Shown here in pieces: positions 15,593-25,422 of a stretch of DNA of 64,000 nucleotides. Each line of letters starts with the position of its first letter. The first letter of the stretch is position 1. The DNA lies in the NCBI GenBank assembly GCA_030949725.1, contig JAUZSE010000021.1, positions 20,364-84,363 of the forward strand, in the 5' to 3' direction. The notes under the pieces are model-generated. The model was not told where the DNA came from and searched no databases. It was given only the letters and a program-made list of their open reading frames with translations. Origin of the DNA: Sulfurovum sp. (GTDB lineage: Bacteria > Campylobacterota > Campylobacteria > Campylobacterales > Sulfurovaceae). A program made the position numbers and the translations under genes.

Positions 15593-18500
15593 TTATAAAT
15601 TGTACCCCACTCCAAAGCGTTTTTTAAATTTTTGTATCAACCAGCCCCCTTTTTGGCGTTTCGTAATCTTTTGTAATTCTATAGCCGCTCTTTGATGACT
15701 TATACGATGATTTGTTAAATCTTTATAAATATCATTTGCTTTTTTTCTTCTCTTTACTGCATCTCCAGCATCCATAAAAGATTCAATGATTATCAATATA
15801 TGATAGAGTATCTTTTCAGACAAAGAGACGCTTACAGGTTGGTCAGACGAAAGTTTTAGGTTCTCTAACTTTGCAGTGTTTAACTTTTTTTCTATCAGTT
15901 GTATTTGAGATTGATAATATTCATTTTGCGTGGCATTAGCACTTTTTGCAATGTCTATACTTTTTTGCGTCAATTCAAAGCTTAAGGGACCATGTTCATC
16001 AAATTCAGCTAAGGCATCAATACCTTTACGTACCACTTCGCTCTCTTTACCCATAATAGCTTGGCACATAGTATAACAGTCATTCCATGCTACCCATCTA
16101 TATGCAAAATCTAGCCCTGTACCCTTAATATTTTGTATACCTATAATGTTATTTTCCATACCTGGTGGCGTTGCTTTAGAAATAGCTTGTATTACTTGAT
16201 TTCCTGTTGCATGATAGTTATTTACTACTACTATTCTATTTTTCAGCCATTTCCAAAGCAGTTTTCTAAATAAAACTGTCAATTCTTCACTCTCATACGC
16301 TTCTAACGACTTCTTAACTATGGCACTATATTCCTCATATTCCAATGCATATTTAGTATAAAATACTAAAAGTTCTGTCTTATCTATCAACATAGATTGT
16401 AACATTTCTAGATCTTCATAGTTAGACAAAATATCTATCTTCTTGTCTTCATTTATATCATACGCATCCAACATTATCGAGAGTTTTTCTTTTAGCTGTT
16501 GCTTACTTCTTATAATTCTAAAATGTTTAGCATAGTTTTTTAACCCATCATACACACTCTCCTTACCTTCAGGAGACAAAGAAATCTTAAATTGGTACTC
16601 CGACCAAGATTCTTCCAAATAACTATTAAAACCTTCTAGGTTTGAGCCTATTAAGACATGGCAATCTGCTACTATGTCTTCTACTACCAACGAAGCAAAA
16701 ACACGAGACCTAGACACTCTGTCCGCACGGTTATTTATGACTGTTGAAATAAATATATGTGGCTTATCTTCATCACTTATCTTTCCCAATCCCATACGGT
16801 CCCAATTACCCAAGGCTCCAAAACGTTCATTTGCACTCATACCGTTAATAAACAACAATCTACTCTTCCCTACTTTTGCAGAAGGATACGCCTTCAGTAC
16901 TCCTAAGTCAGGCACAATATTGTCTGCCATTGCTTTAAGTGCTTCATCTTCATTGATATCAAGTTCATAAGCCATGCCCAAAACAAGTGCTATATTATAA
17001 GTATGCTCTTCGTATGGAAACCTAGATAATATATCGGGTGCTATTAGTCCAGCTTTTAGCCACCCTACAGAAATGCTCTTTGTATTGACTGTTTTTGCAT
17101 ATGCCCCCAATATAGGATACATCACTTCTTCACTAGAAATAAGCGTTGAATTCTCAGGTATAAAGTTCGTCATTACCTGTGGTATATTAATACCAGCAGG
17201 ACCTTGTAAGTCTTCATGATCGGGGTAGGTATTTGTAATCGTAGCAATATCATCTTTCATCCAACGTTTTTGAAGTATTTCAACATAAGAAGGTGTAAGT
17301 CCCATACTTTCCCATAAATACACATCTACATTGAGCTTATCTGCAAGAAGTACCGTATCCGCTTGCTCCCAAATAGTTGCTTTGTCATAAGGACGAAATA
17401 AAAATATCTCTCGCATACGAGAAAAAGAATCAGAATGCAGAAACATCGCTTCATTCCCTGATGTTTTAGAAAAAACTTTAAGCCCTAAGCTATTAAAAAG
17501 TGCTGCCTTTAGTCTTTCGGTTCCTGATTTTCCTCTCGTGCCCCAACCTCCAACACTCAAAGGAATCCTCTTTCTCGCCAGTACGACTTTACGTGAGACA
17601 ATAATATGTCGTAAAAAGAATAAAGAAAAAATAGCTATTAGAAAAAAGACCAAGTCACTTAATGTATTTTGGTAAGCAGAAATAAAATAGTTATAGAGTT
17701 CATCTTGTCTTTGAGGAGAGATCAATACTACAGGAAGACCCATAGAAAAAAACTTAGTAGTACTGGAATCTTCTTTCATATAAGGCTTAAAATCTATTTT
17801 AAATCCTAGTTTTTTCATAGCTACTATATAGGCATTAGGTGCCTGTGTTGAATTTTCTCTCCAATTTCTAAGATTTGCTATATTTGCATAATCCCAAGAG
17901 AGTTTCACCTTTGTATAGATACGAGACAAGAAGAACTTAGGTGGACTAATAGTTGTCCTCCCATCACTACTATAAATTTTATACGGTTTTATACGTAATG
18001 TGGACTGCGTAAGGGAAGATAGGAAATGATCAGGCAAAGGCAAGTAAGGTCTCCAACTATCCTCTTCAGGTATATAATAAGGCTCTCCAGGAACTTTTGT
18101 AGGTGCCTGTTCTGCCAATATAGAAGAAGGAAAATGGTGTGTACCTTCAAATATACGTGCTATGGTATGTAGAAATGCTTCTCTTTTATCTGGGGAAGGA
18201 TGAGAAAATTCATAGAGAATTCGCCACATACGTCTACCAAAACGCTCAGACCTGTATAATATATAAGCCCCAAATAAAGTTTCTTTAAGTTCAAGTGAAA
18301 AATCATTTTGAGCAATGACAGAAAGTATACGGTAAAGTTCATCTTCTTTATTTTTGTAAAATATTTTGGGAAACTTTTTCCCCTTACCTACTTCAATACT
18401 CTCTACAAATAGTAACAATGCCTCATACCTCTTGTATCTATTTTGAGTATCAGTCACCCATATAAGCTCTTGTATCATCATGCTATAGCGTTTAATCGAT

Positions 18501-19738
18501 ATAGGTATATCCTCTCTAGATAGTAAAGCTGTAAAGTTAGCTTTGACAGCTTTAATATTTAAATAACTGCGTATATCTTTTTGTCTAGATTCTTCATATA
18601 ATTTACCCAAACAAAAAAGTGCCGTTTTCAATACAAAAGGATCTTTTTCTATAACAAGACTACGCCACAAAAGCATATGAAACTCTTTTTTATGCTGTCC
18701 TTCTTTTAAGGCTTGAGTTATACTCAAAGCTCTTACACTTTTATCTGTATCATGCAGGATAAACTGTTCTTTGAGGTATTGCAACTTTGGATGATCGAGT
18801 AATGGTAATGATTTTGCAATAGCCTGTCTCACATAGGGACTAGGATCTTTTAAAATAATATCTCTTATGAGCAGAAAGATAAGATTACTTTTATCTATAT
18901 ATTTAAATGCTAGTATAGCAATATGATGTCGCACAAAAATAGTATCAGGATCTTCATATAAAGATGCACGTACTTCAACAATCTTTATGAAGGATGCTAT
19001 TTCTGTAAATGCTAAAAATTCTATAGCCTCATTTTGAATCCATACATTTTCACTTTTAGAAAGGGCTATACGATAGATGAATTTAAAAAGTTTTTCATCC
19101 ATTAGCTGATTGTCTAAATCTATCTCAAAACAATATGCAATTTTTACGATGACTTTAAAAAGCTTATGGCTTAAAAAAGGTTCATCCCTATATCGTACTA
19201 ATTTTAAAAATCTTCTATTTAAATCCAAACTATCCCATAATAATTTATTATATATTCCATGGTTTTTCAGTAGTTCTATACTACTACCTATGCGTTCTAG
19301 TGATACTATGATACAACGCTGATTTGCAGATATTTCAGACCCTATTCTTTCGCTAAGTGCATCCCCATCAAACCATCTATCTAAGGCTAAAGTATCTTTA
19401 TATAACTCACGTCTTGAGGGATTAAAGCGTTGTGCATAATCTAGAATAATATTTTCTTTGTCTTCTTTTGTTAAAGAAAAAGATAATTCTTTTTTTAAAT
19501 CTTTGAGTAATAGTGTAAGAATCATTGCTTCATCTAACTTAGTCTCGATATAAGAAAAAAGAAAATCTATAAAACCTTCTATTTCTTCATTTAAAATAAA
19601 CTGATGATTTCCACTATCTTCTTTATTTTCATCAAAAGACATCTTAAGATCTTTAAGCTGCTCAATATCAACATACCTAGAAAGTGAGGTTAGGTTGTAG
19701 TGCAATAAGATATCAATAGATATACTATCTTTCTTCAT
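15593..19738 (-). CDS. PgsB/CapB-like poly-gamma-glutamate synthetase with large N- and C-terminal extensions
   Basis: 1381 residues, against about 400 for Bacillus PgsB/CapB. The core (about 720-1050) is Mur-ligase-like and matches CapB point by point: GTRGKSGTERL P-loop near 731, TYPDHEDLQGP, INGMSANERFG and INNRADRVSRSRVFA. CapB joins glutamate residues through gamma-amide bonds with ATP. Before it lie about 690 residues with HEAT-like helical repeats (about 230-400) and one transmembrane helix (about 695-713). After it a distinct domain (about 1165-1381) contains NNYHATGNQVIQAI and IKGTGLDFAYRW. No signal peptide precedes the long N-terminus although the transmembrane charges suggest N-out, a topological puzzle. 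It overlaps the upstream outer-membrane gene by 14 nt. The polymer identity is inferred. Confidence 0.82.
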   Translation of the reverse strand: MKKDSISIDILLHYNLTSLSRYVDIEQLKDLKMSFDENKEDSGNHQFILNEEIEGFIDFLFSYIETKLDEAMILTLLLKDLKKELSFSLTKEDKENIILDYAQRFNPSRRELYKDTLALDRWFDGDALSERIGSEISANQRCIIVSLERIGSSIELLKNHGIYNKLLWDSLDLNRRFLKLVRYRDEPFLSHKLFKVIVKIAYCFEIDLDNQLMDEKLFKFIYRIALSKSENVWIQNEAIEFLAFTEIASFIKIVEVRASLYEDPDTIFVRHHIAILAFKYIDKSNLIFLLIRDIILKDPSPYVRQAIAKSLPLLDHPKLQYLKEQFILHDTDKSVRALSITQALKEGQHKKEFHMLLWRSLVIEKDPFVLKTALFCLGKLYEESRQKDIRSYLNIKAVKANFTALLSREDIPISIKRYSMMIQELIWVTDTQNRYKRYEALLLFVESIEVGKGKKFPKIFYKNKEDELYRILSVIAQNDFSLELKETLFGAYILYRSERFGRRMWRILYEFSHPSPDKREAFLHTIARIFEGTHHFPSSILAEQAPTKVPGEPYYIPEEDSWRPYLPLPDHFLSSLTQSTLRIKPYKIYSSDGRTTISPPKFFLSRIYTKVKLSWDYANIANLRNWRENSTQAPNAYIVAMKKLGFKIDFKPYMKEDSSTTKFFSMGLPVVLISPQRQDELYNYFISAYQNTLSDLVFFLIAIFSLFFLRHIIVSRKVVLARKRIPLSVGGWGTRGKSGTERLKAALFNSLGLKVFSKTSGNEAMFLHSDSFSRMREIFLFRPYDKATIWEQADTVLLADKLNVDVYLWESMGLTPSYVEILQKRWMKDDIATITNTYPDHEDLQGPAGINIPQVMTNFIPENSTLISSEEVMYPILGAYAKTVNTKSISVGWLKAGLIAPDILSRFPYEEHTYNIALVLGMAYELDINEDEALKAMADNIVPDLGVLKAYPSAKVGKSRLLFINGMSANERFGALGNWDRMGLGKISDEDKPHIFISTVINNRADRVSRSRVFASLVVEDIVADCHVLIGSNLEGFNSYLEESWSEYQFKISLSPEGKESVYDGLKNYAKHFRIIRSKQQLKEKLSIMLDAYDINEDKKIDILSNYEDLEMLQSMLIDKTELLVFYTKYALEYEEYSAIVKKSLEAYESEELTVLFRKLLWKWLKNRIVVVNNYHATGNQVIQAISKATPPGMENNIIGIQNIKGTGLDFAYRWVAWNDCYTMCQAIMGKESEVVRKGIDALAEFDEHGPLSFELTQKSIDIAKSANATQNEYYQSQIQLIEKKLNTAKLENLKLSSDQPVSVSLSEKILYHILIIIESFMDAGDAVKRRKKANDIYKDLTNHRISHQRAAIELQKITKRQKGGWLIQKFKKRFGVGYNL

Positions 19739-22700
19739 AATTTAGTCTCAATCTTAAAGAATTAAATATTTTTTCATCAGGCATAAAATTATAAAATCTT
19801 CTATTATTACTATAATGCCAAGTTATGCCTAGTCCAAATTCAAGATCATCATTTTGTAATTCATACTTCAATCCCACATCAAACTGTAAACGATCCGTAC
19901 CTATGAATTTTTCAAATCTGACACGCGTTCCTATATTGTCAATATTCACACCTTCTCTTCTATGGCGATCTTCCAAATAATACCATTTATTATAAAACAA
20001 TCTAATATCAAAAGGATGAACATGATGATACACATTAAGTTGTGATTTAAAATTATCTACAATAGCAAGCTGTTCATTAGATTGTAATTTTGTTTTAAGT
20101 GTAAACCTCAAATCATCATAAGGTTGATAGGAAAGATCATATTTACCATATATACCATATTGATGATCTCTCTTATATTGGCTATAAACCCATGGATCTA
20201 ATGAATCGTGATTGGTATTATCTGAATCCAAGAAGTATCTAAATACCCCTCCTCCATACCTGTGTTTCCATTTCGGGTCTAAGATTTTTTCAATAACAAT
20301 ATCAGCCTTAAACTCAAAGTTTTTAAACCAATAAAGATTGTTATTTTGCATATATCCATTAACTTCAAAAGTAGATGATGCATTATCTATAAGAGGTACA
20401 TTGAGATACAACTTGTGTTTGAAACCATATAATTTATTGTCATATAATTTTGAGAAATAATGCACGCGTAAATAATTATCTTCCAAAAACTGCGTTCTAA
20501 AATAAGCTCCGACTTGCATCACATTTTCTGTTTTAAAGTCTTCATTATCTTCGGAACCAAGCCTTTGATTAAAAAATCTTACTTCTGTAGTAAATGTAGA
20601 TTCATGGTCTTCTATAGGTATTAACCTTGAAGTATTATGATCATGTACTCCTAATGAAAAAGTTCTTTTCTTAGCACTCAATAAAAAAGGCATATTTGAA
20701 GGTACATCTAATAACTTTGATGTATTCTTTAGTAAATCATGTTCTAGTCTTGAGACATGTACCAAACTCTCTGAATGAGGATATATAGGTAAAACCTCAT
20801 AGCGATACTCCCTATCTTCAGATAAATACTTGTACAGAATATTTTGAATACCCGAGGGATTGTAGGCTTCTATACGTAAAAGTTTTGGACCTTTTGCATA
20901 AATAATAATTGGATCTTTATGGCTCGTCGCATAATAACGTTTAGTCGTTTCTCTTGAAATTTTTTTCATATTTTCATACATATTAAAAGCGAAATAATGT
21001 GTAGATAGAGGATCTATCAATCGTACTTTGATACTATGCTCTCCTACAGGTAAATCAAAATGCTTTACCCAATTCTTTTTTAGGGTATTTAACTCTATGA
21101 CCTCTTCTTGTTCATTGTCTAAAGTAATTCCAATATATAAAGTGTTAGAAATAAAATATTTTGGACTAAACTGTTTACCTTCTAAAGTAAAACGTTGATT
21201 ACCAGAAAAATGAATCACTTTAATATCTGAGCCATGCAATACCACATCATATGAATTAATACCAGCCAATAGAAATAATCTATTTTTTTGCATGACTGAG
21301 TTAGGGTTCCATGAGGGGACAAGAATATCTTGAAATCCTAGTGTAGCCTGTGGGGTCTTATAGGGTACAAAACTACTATATGCTAGCATAGGTGCCAAAA
21401 TACTTTTTATATAAGGATTAGATATATTTTCAAAGGACATCACTGCATGTGCTTGAGAATTATATCTATGATCCAACGTCTCATACATATAATTCCATAA
21501 AAGTGATGAGGTATAAGGTATCGTTTCTTGAAAAGGTACATCCCTCCAAGAAGTAGCATTATAATCAGATGTTTGCAATATTTGTTTATGCAATGGTAGC
21601 ACATCCGATTCTTTAATAAAATGACTTTTCATGCTTATGAGGATTGGATTTTCATAACTATGCATCGTTAAAATATGACTACCCTTTCCCAAGATTAAAG
21701 ATAGGTTATTTGAGACACTTATATTTCTATCTTCTGGTTTTATAGTTAATGAAGTTGAAGGTTTATATTGGGTTAGGGGATAGTGGTATATCTTTTCATT
21801 GTGTTCTATCTTCATCCAGGCAAAATGTTTTACAGGAGAAGAAAAACGTATATCAAATTCTATGCGAATAGGTCCTTCTACTTTTACTTGTAAAGGATGG
21901 ACAACACTAGCAGCATGCATTTTAAACTCTAAATGTCTTTGCTCGCTATACACAGTTTTCACACCTCCATTCATCTCTATATGTATATGCTTCGCACTAA
22001 GATTCTCTGTTTTTTCTTCTCTGCTAATAAGCCTTATTTTCTTCTCTAGAAACTGATTTTCTGTTATTCCTGTCAAATAACTATTTTTTTCTTCACAAAG
22101 ATATTCATAGAGTTGTATTTTATTTTGTAACAAAGAGAGTTCGCATATTTTAAATATAGTATCATAATCTCTTTTAAGAAGCAGTAAAATATTTAATGAT
22201 AAACCTAGCTGCCCTTTTTTATGTAATAACGTTGCTATTTCCTTCAAAACTAATGCTGAACTTGTTCTATAGAAATAAGCACTATGCCATATAAGTTTTT
22301 CTGTATCATTTGATGATAGACTAAGTAATAACCTATAGGCAGACTCTTGTATCCTCTTGTCAGGATTTAAAAGTAAGGCATGTTTCGCAATATTTCTTGC
22401 AGTAAAGATATCATTATGTATTAATGTTTGGGCATATTCTAGTGACTCCTTACCTGCGATATCCTGATTTTCTATATTGTTATATGCTTGTCTAATTTGG
22501 GCAAGTATCCATAATCGTAGGGGGTGTGTATGTTCATACCAAGAATTGAATGACTTACCCTCTAGCAATGGTTTATGTAGAGAATCAAAAAATTTATGAA
22601 ATGTTTGACCATATTCATGTGCCAACATATGAGGAGTATCTTTATAAATACTTCCTTTTCTCATACGTAAAGAAATTTTAAATTTAGCCATTTGTTTAGA

Positions 22701-24607
22701 ACGCGTAAACTTAATACTTTTACTTCCTTTAGGAAGTAAAATATGTATCGTACCTGTTCCTAAGAGTAATGGTTTTTTACATGTATTGTGTAATGTAGCT
22801 ACTATCTCCTTAGCTCTCCTATCCGTATAAGAAGCATACGCAGTCAAACCTCGACTAAAACTTCTATTTTCTAAGTCTGCATTGATACCATACTCTAACG
22901 TTTTATAATGTTTATTATCCACATATACATCAAGTTGTTTATCTTTTTTATCATTATTAAAGACAGTGATTTCAAGTTCTGTATCTTCACTTAAAGGTGC
23001 ATCAAATTTATATTCTAAATATTTATATTGTGGCACACGATAAAGTATTTTAATCTCTACACGCCTATTGGACGCTTCACTATTCTCATCTAATGTTTTA
23101 ATAAGTTGATTCTCTTCTCCAGTAGAAGCAATAGAAATATTGCTAGGAGGAATACCTAATCGAACCATTTCAGATTTTATACTTTTACTCCGTTTTAGTG
23201 AAAGTGCCATATTAAAAATCCTACTTGCAGTAGAATCCGTATACCCAAATAGATAAATATGTGCATAGTCACCTAAATTCTGAATAAGCCTTTGAACTTT
23301 ACGTTTTTGTCCTTTATTAAGTTTATACGCCCGCGTTTTAAAATAAAACTTTTCTAAAGTCTTATTTATATCAACTAAAGTTTCAGACATATAGTCTACA
23401 GGTACCTCTGCTAACACAGCACTTTTAATCGTATTTAAATGTGCCATGGTATACTTAGGATTTAATGCAGAGATTTTTTCATGTACTTCTTCTAAGTAAA
23501 GTGTTCTTATCCCATAATTAGCCTCAGATAAAAAAGATCCTTTAGGGATAACTGTAGGATAAAGCTGCTTCATAAAAGTAGATATATTTGCCGACCTTTC
23601 AAGTCCATTTTTTTGAAAACTATCGACTAAGTACTCTTTATTAAGAAGTATTGACTTTCTTCTTTCTAAGCCATCATCTCTATTGGAGTTTGACCATATA
23701 GGCTGATTAATTTCATCTAGGGTATGAGGTACTACCCAACTCAGATTCATGTCATTTATAGGATTTATCACATTCTTTTTATATATATTTGCACGAATCA
23801 AGACATCACTATTTATATCTAGTTCTATCAGATTATTATCTTCCGTAAGGGAAATAAAATGTGATGTTTTATCTGTCACTACTCTTTGTTTAAAGTTATT
23901 AGAGTCATCTGTGTAAGAAAAGCTAGAGCTATTTAAGGTCTCTAATGTTTTTTTCTTTAGTCCCATTTACCTTAAGTCCAATACGCTGTCTGTAGAGATT
24001 CATGTTTTTAATAGGAGGGAGTAAGCTTCTCATAGTTAATTTTAAGGTGCCTGGACCTTTGACATTAAAATGTACTTTCTCTTTTTCTTTAAAACTATAA
24101 TAACTCTCGGTAAAAGAATTCAAAATAGAGTTAACTTTTAGATGCTGACCTGACAATGGTATTTCTATACCTTTCATCCTATTTAACACTGAAGTATTTA
24201 ATGTGGTATAAAAAAAAGACCTTGACATTAACTTTAGATGAAAGTGTAACAGAGAGTATTTGACTATTTTCATTATAAATGACATAATCTTTATTCTCAT
24301 TTTTAACTAAAGTATACTTTTCAGACAATCGTCCATCTAATGATACTTTAGCAACAAAGTTGTTATCTATCTTATCAACAGGGACGATAAACAAAGATTC
24401 ATTTGGCTTGATAAGGATAGTGCAATTCAAATCATCTGAAATAAAATGATACTTGTTACCTGCCTTGTTTTTAGATACTACCTGCGTCAAGGGTAGTGGT
24501 ATTATAGTTTGTGGTATTCTAATATGCTTAGCATTAAAAACAACAAAAGGGTTGACATCAGCAAGAAGAACAAGATTAAAATATAGCAGTAAAGATATTA
24601 GTTTCAT
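19725..24607 (-). CDS. Giant outer-membrane protein: OmpA-like domain, helical repeats and C-terminal barrel (two frameshifts)
   Basis: Three frames join into one gene of about 1626 residues after removing one base from the 8-A run at 24210-24217 (restores KVFFYTTLNTSVLNR) and from the 7-T run at 23948-23954 (restores GTKEKTLETLNSSS). The start ATG at 24607 overlaps the previous stop as TAATG and begins a signal peptide. An OmpA-like peptidoglycan-binding domain lies at about 420-520 (YLFGYTDSTAS, NRRVEIKI). A TPR-like helical section is at about 690-850. Beta-rich domains follow, and the last 270 or so residues alternate like outer-membrane beta-strands, although the end (LNYEER) lacks the usual terminal aromatic. 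It is likely the export or anchoring component for the PgsBC-like product; this is inference. Confidence 0.68.
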
Positions 24608-25422
24608 TATTGTAGACATCTTTGTATTTTGTTTCGTAATGATTTATCTGACCTTAAGTCATCTCGAAATGATTTATTTAACTCTAGGTGTATAAAATTA
24701 TGATACCCATTTTCTTTAAGTATGATAGCTTGTGCATTGGTTGTTCCACCTAGTACAAATATATCCTTACCAAAGACTCGTGTAGCATAGTTTAAAGTAT
24801 TCATACATTCTGATATATTTACGGTTTTCTTACTAGGTAATGTCGTTGTACTTATGATTGATTTTACCTTTTTCTCAGCCTCTGTTTTTCGATTTAGTTT
24901 AGAGAACCCATGCCATTGATAGATAAAATCATCTTGATACACAGAAGCAAAAGCTAAATGAAATGCATTAAATAAAGTATATTTAGTATGAGCTACATCA
25001 CATATTTTTCTATGTACAGTATTAAATGCTATCGCCTTATAAGGATATTCCCTCATAAACTTATACCCAATATTAGCCGTTCCTAAATCAAAGAAACGAT
25101 GTGGAATGCTTAATAAATTATGCTTAGAAGCACCATTTCGAATGATATAAAATCCCCAACCTCTTTTGACCTCATTCGTAATAGCTATAGAATTTTCATC
25201 TATATTTACTACCCTAAGTCCAAATGACTCAAGTAATTTAACTTGACTTTTGGTATCTATTTTACCTAAAAATAAATTTTCAAATAAATAAACTGCTTGT
25301 TTAAATTCAGCACTAGAAAATGCTACATAAACTGTAGCTTGACTTTGTATATACAGTTTCTTTAATTGTGTACTTGCATTGGCAAATATAATAAAAAGAA
25401 AAGTGATTAATATTACTTTCAT
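24607..25422 (-). CDS. Exported protein with putative metal-binding histidines, related to the PgsC C-terminal repeats
   Basis: 271 residues with a signal peptide (MKVILITFLFIIFANA). The central domain has RGWGFYIIR, LSIPHRFFDLGT, FNTVHRK, DVAHTKYTLFNAFH and YQWHGFS. The spaced histidines and acid look like a metal-dependent active site. The same scaffold (WGxYI, a strand ending in P, a following Thr, a hydrophobic strand, a helix, then Q-x-R/H-G) appears twice in the neighbouring PgsC-like protein without most of these histidines. A polymer-cleaving or releasing enzyme is plausible, by analogy with CapD/PghP functions, but I recognise no named family. It overlaps the 797-residue gene by ATGA. 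Confidence 0.6.
   Translation of the reverse strand: MKVILITFLFIIFANASTQLKKLYIQSQATVYVAFSSAEFKQAVYLFENLFLGKIDTKSQVKLLESFGLRVVNIDENSIAITNEVKRGWGFYIIRNGASKHNLLSIPHRFFDLGTANIGYKFMREYPYKAIAFNTVHRKICDVAHTKYTLFNAFHLAFASVYQDDFIYQWHGFSKLNRKTEAEKKVKSIISTTTLPSKKTVNISECMNTLNYATRVFGKDIFVLGGTTNAQAIILKENGYHNFIHLELNKSFRDDLRSDKSLRNKIQRCLQ

Noticed and set aside
24607..25422. Naming the 271-residue protein a PghP/YjqB poly-gamma-glutamate hydrolase
   Set aside because: The His-rich pattern is suggestive, but I could not match the known PghP signature residues. Only a tentative role is given.
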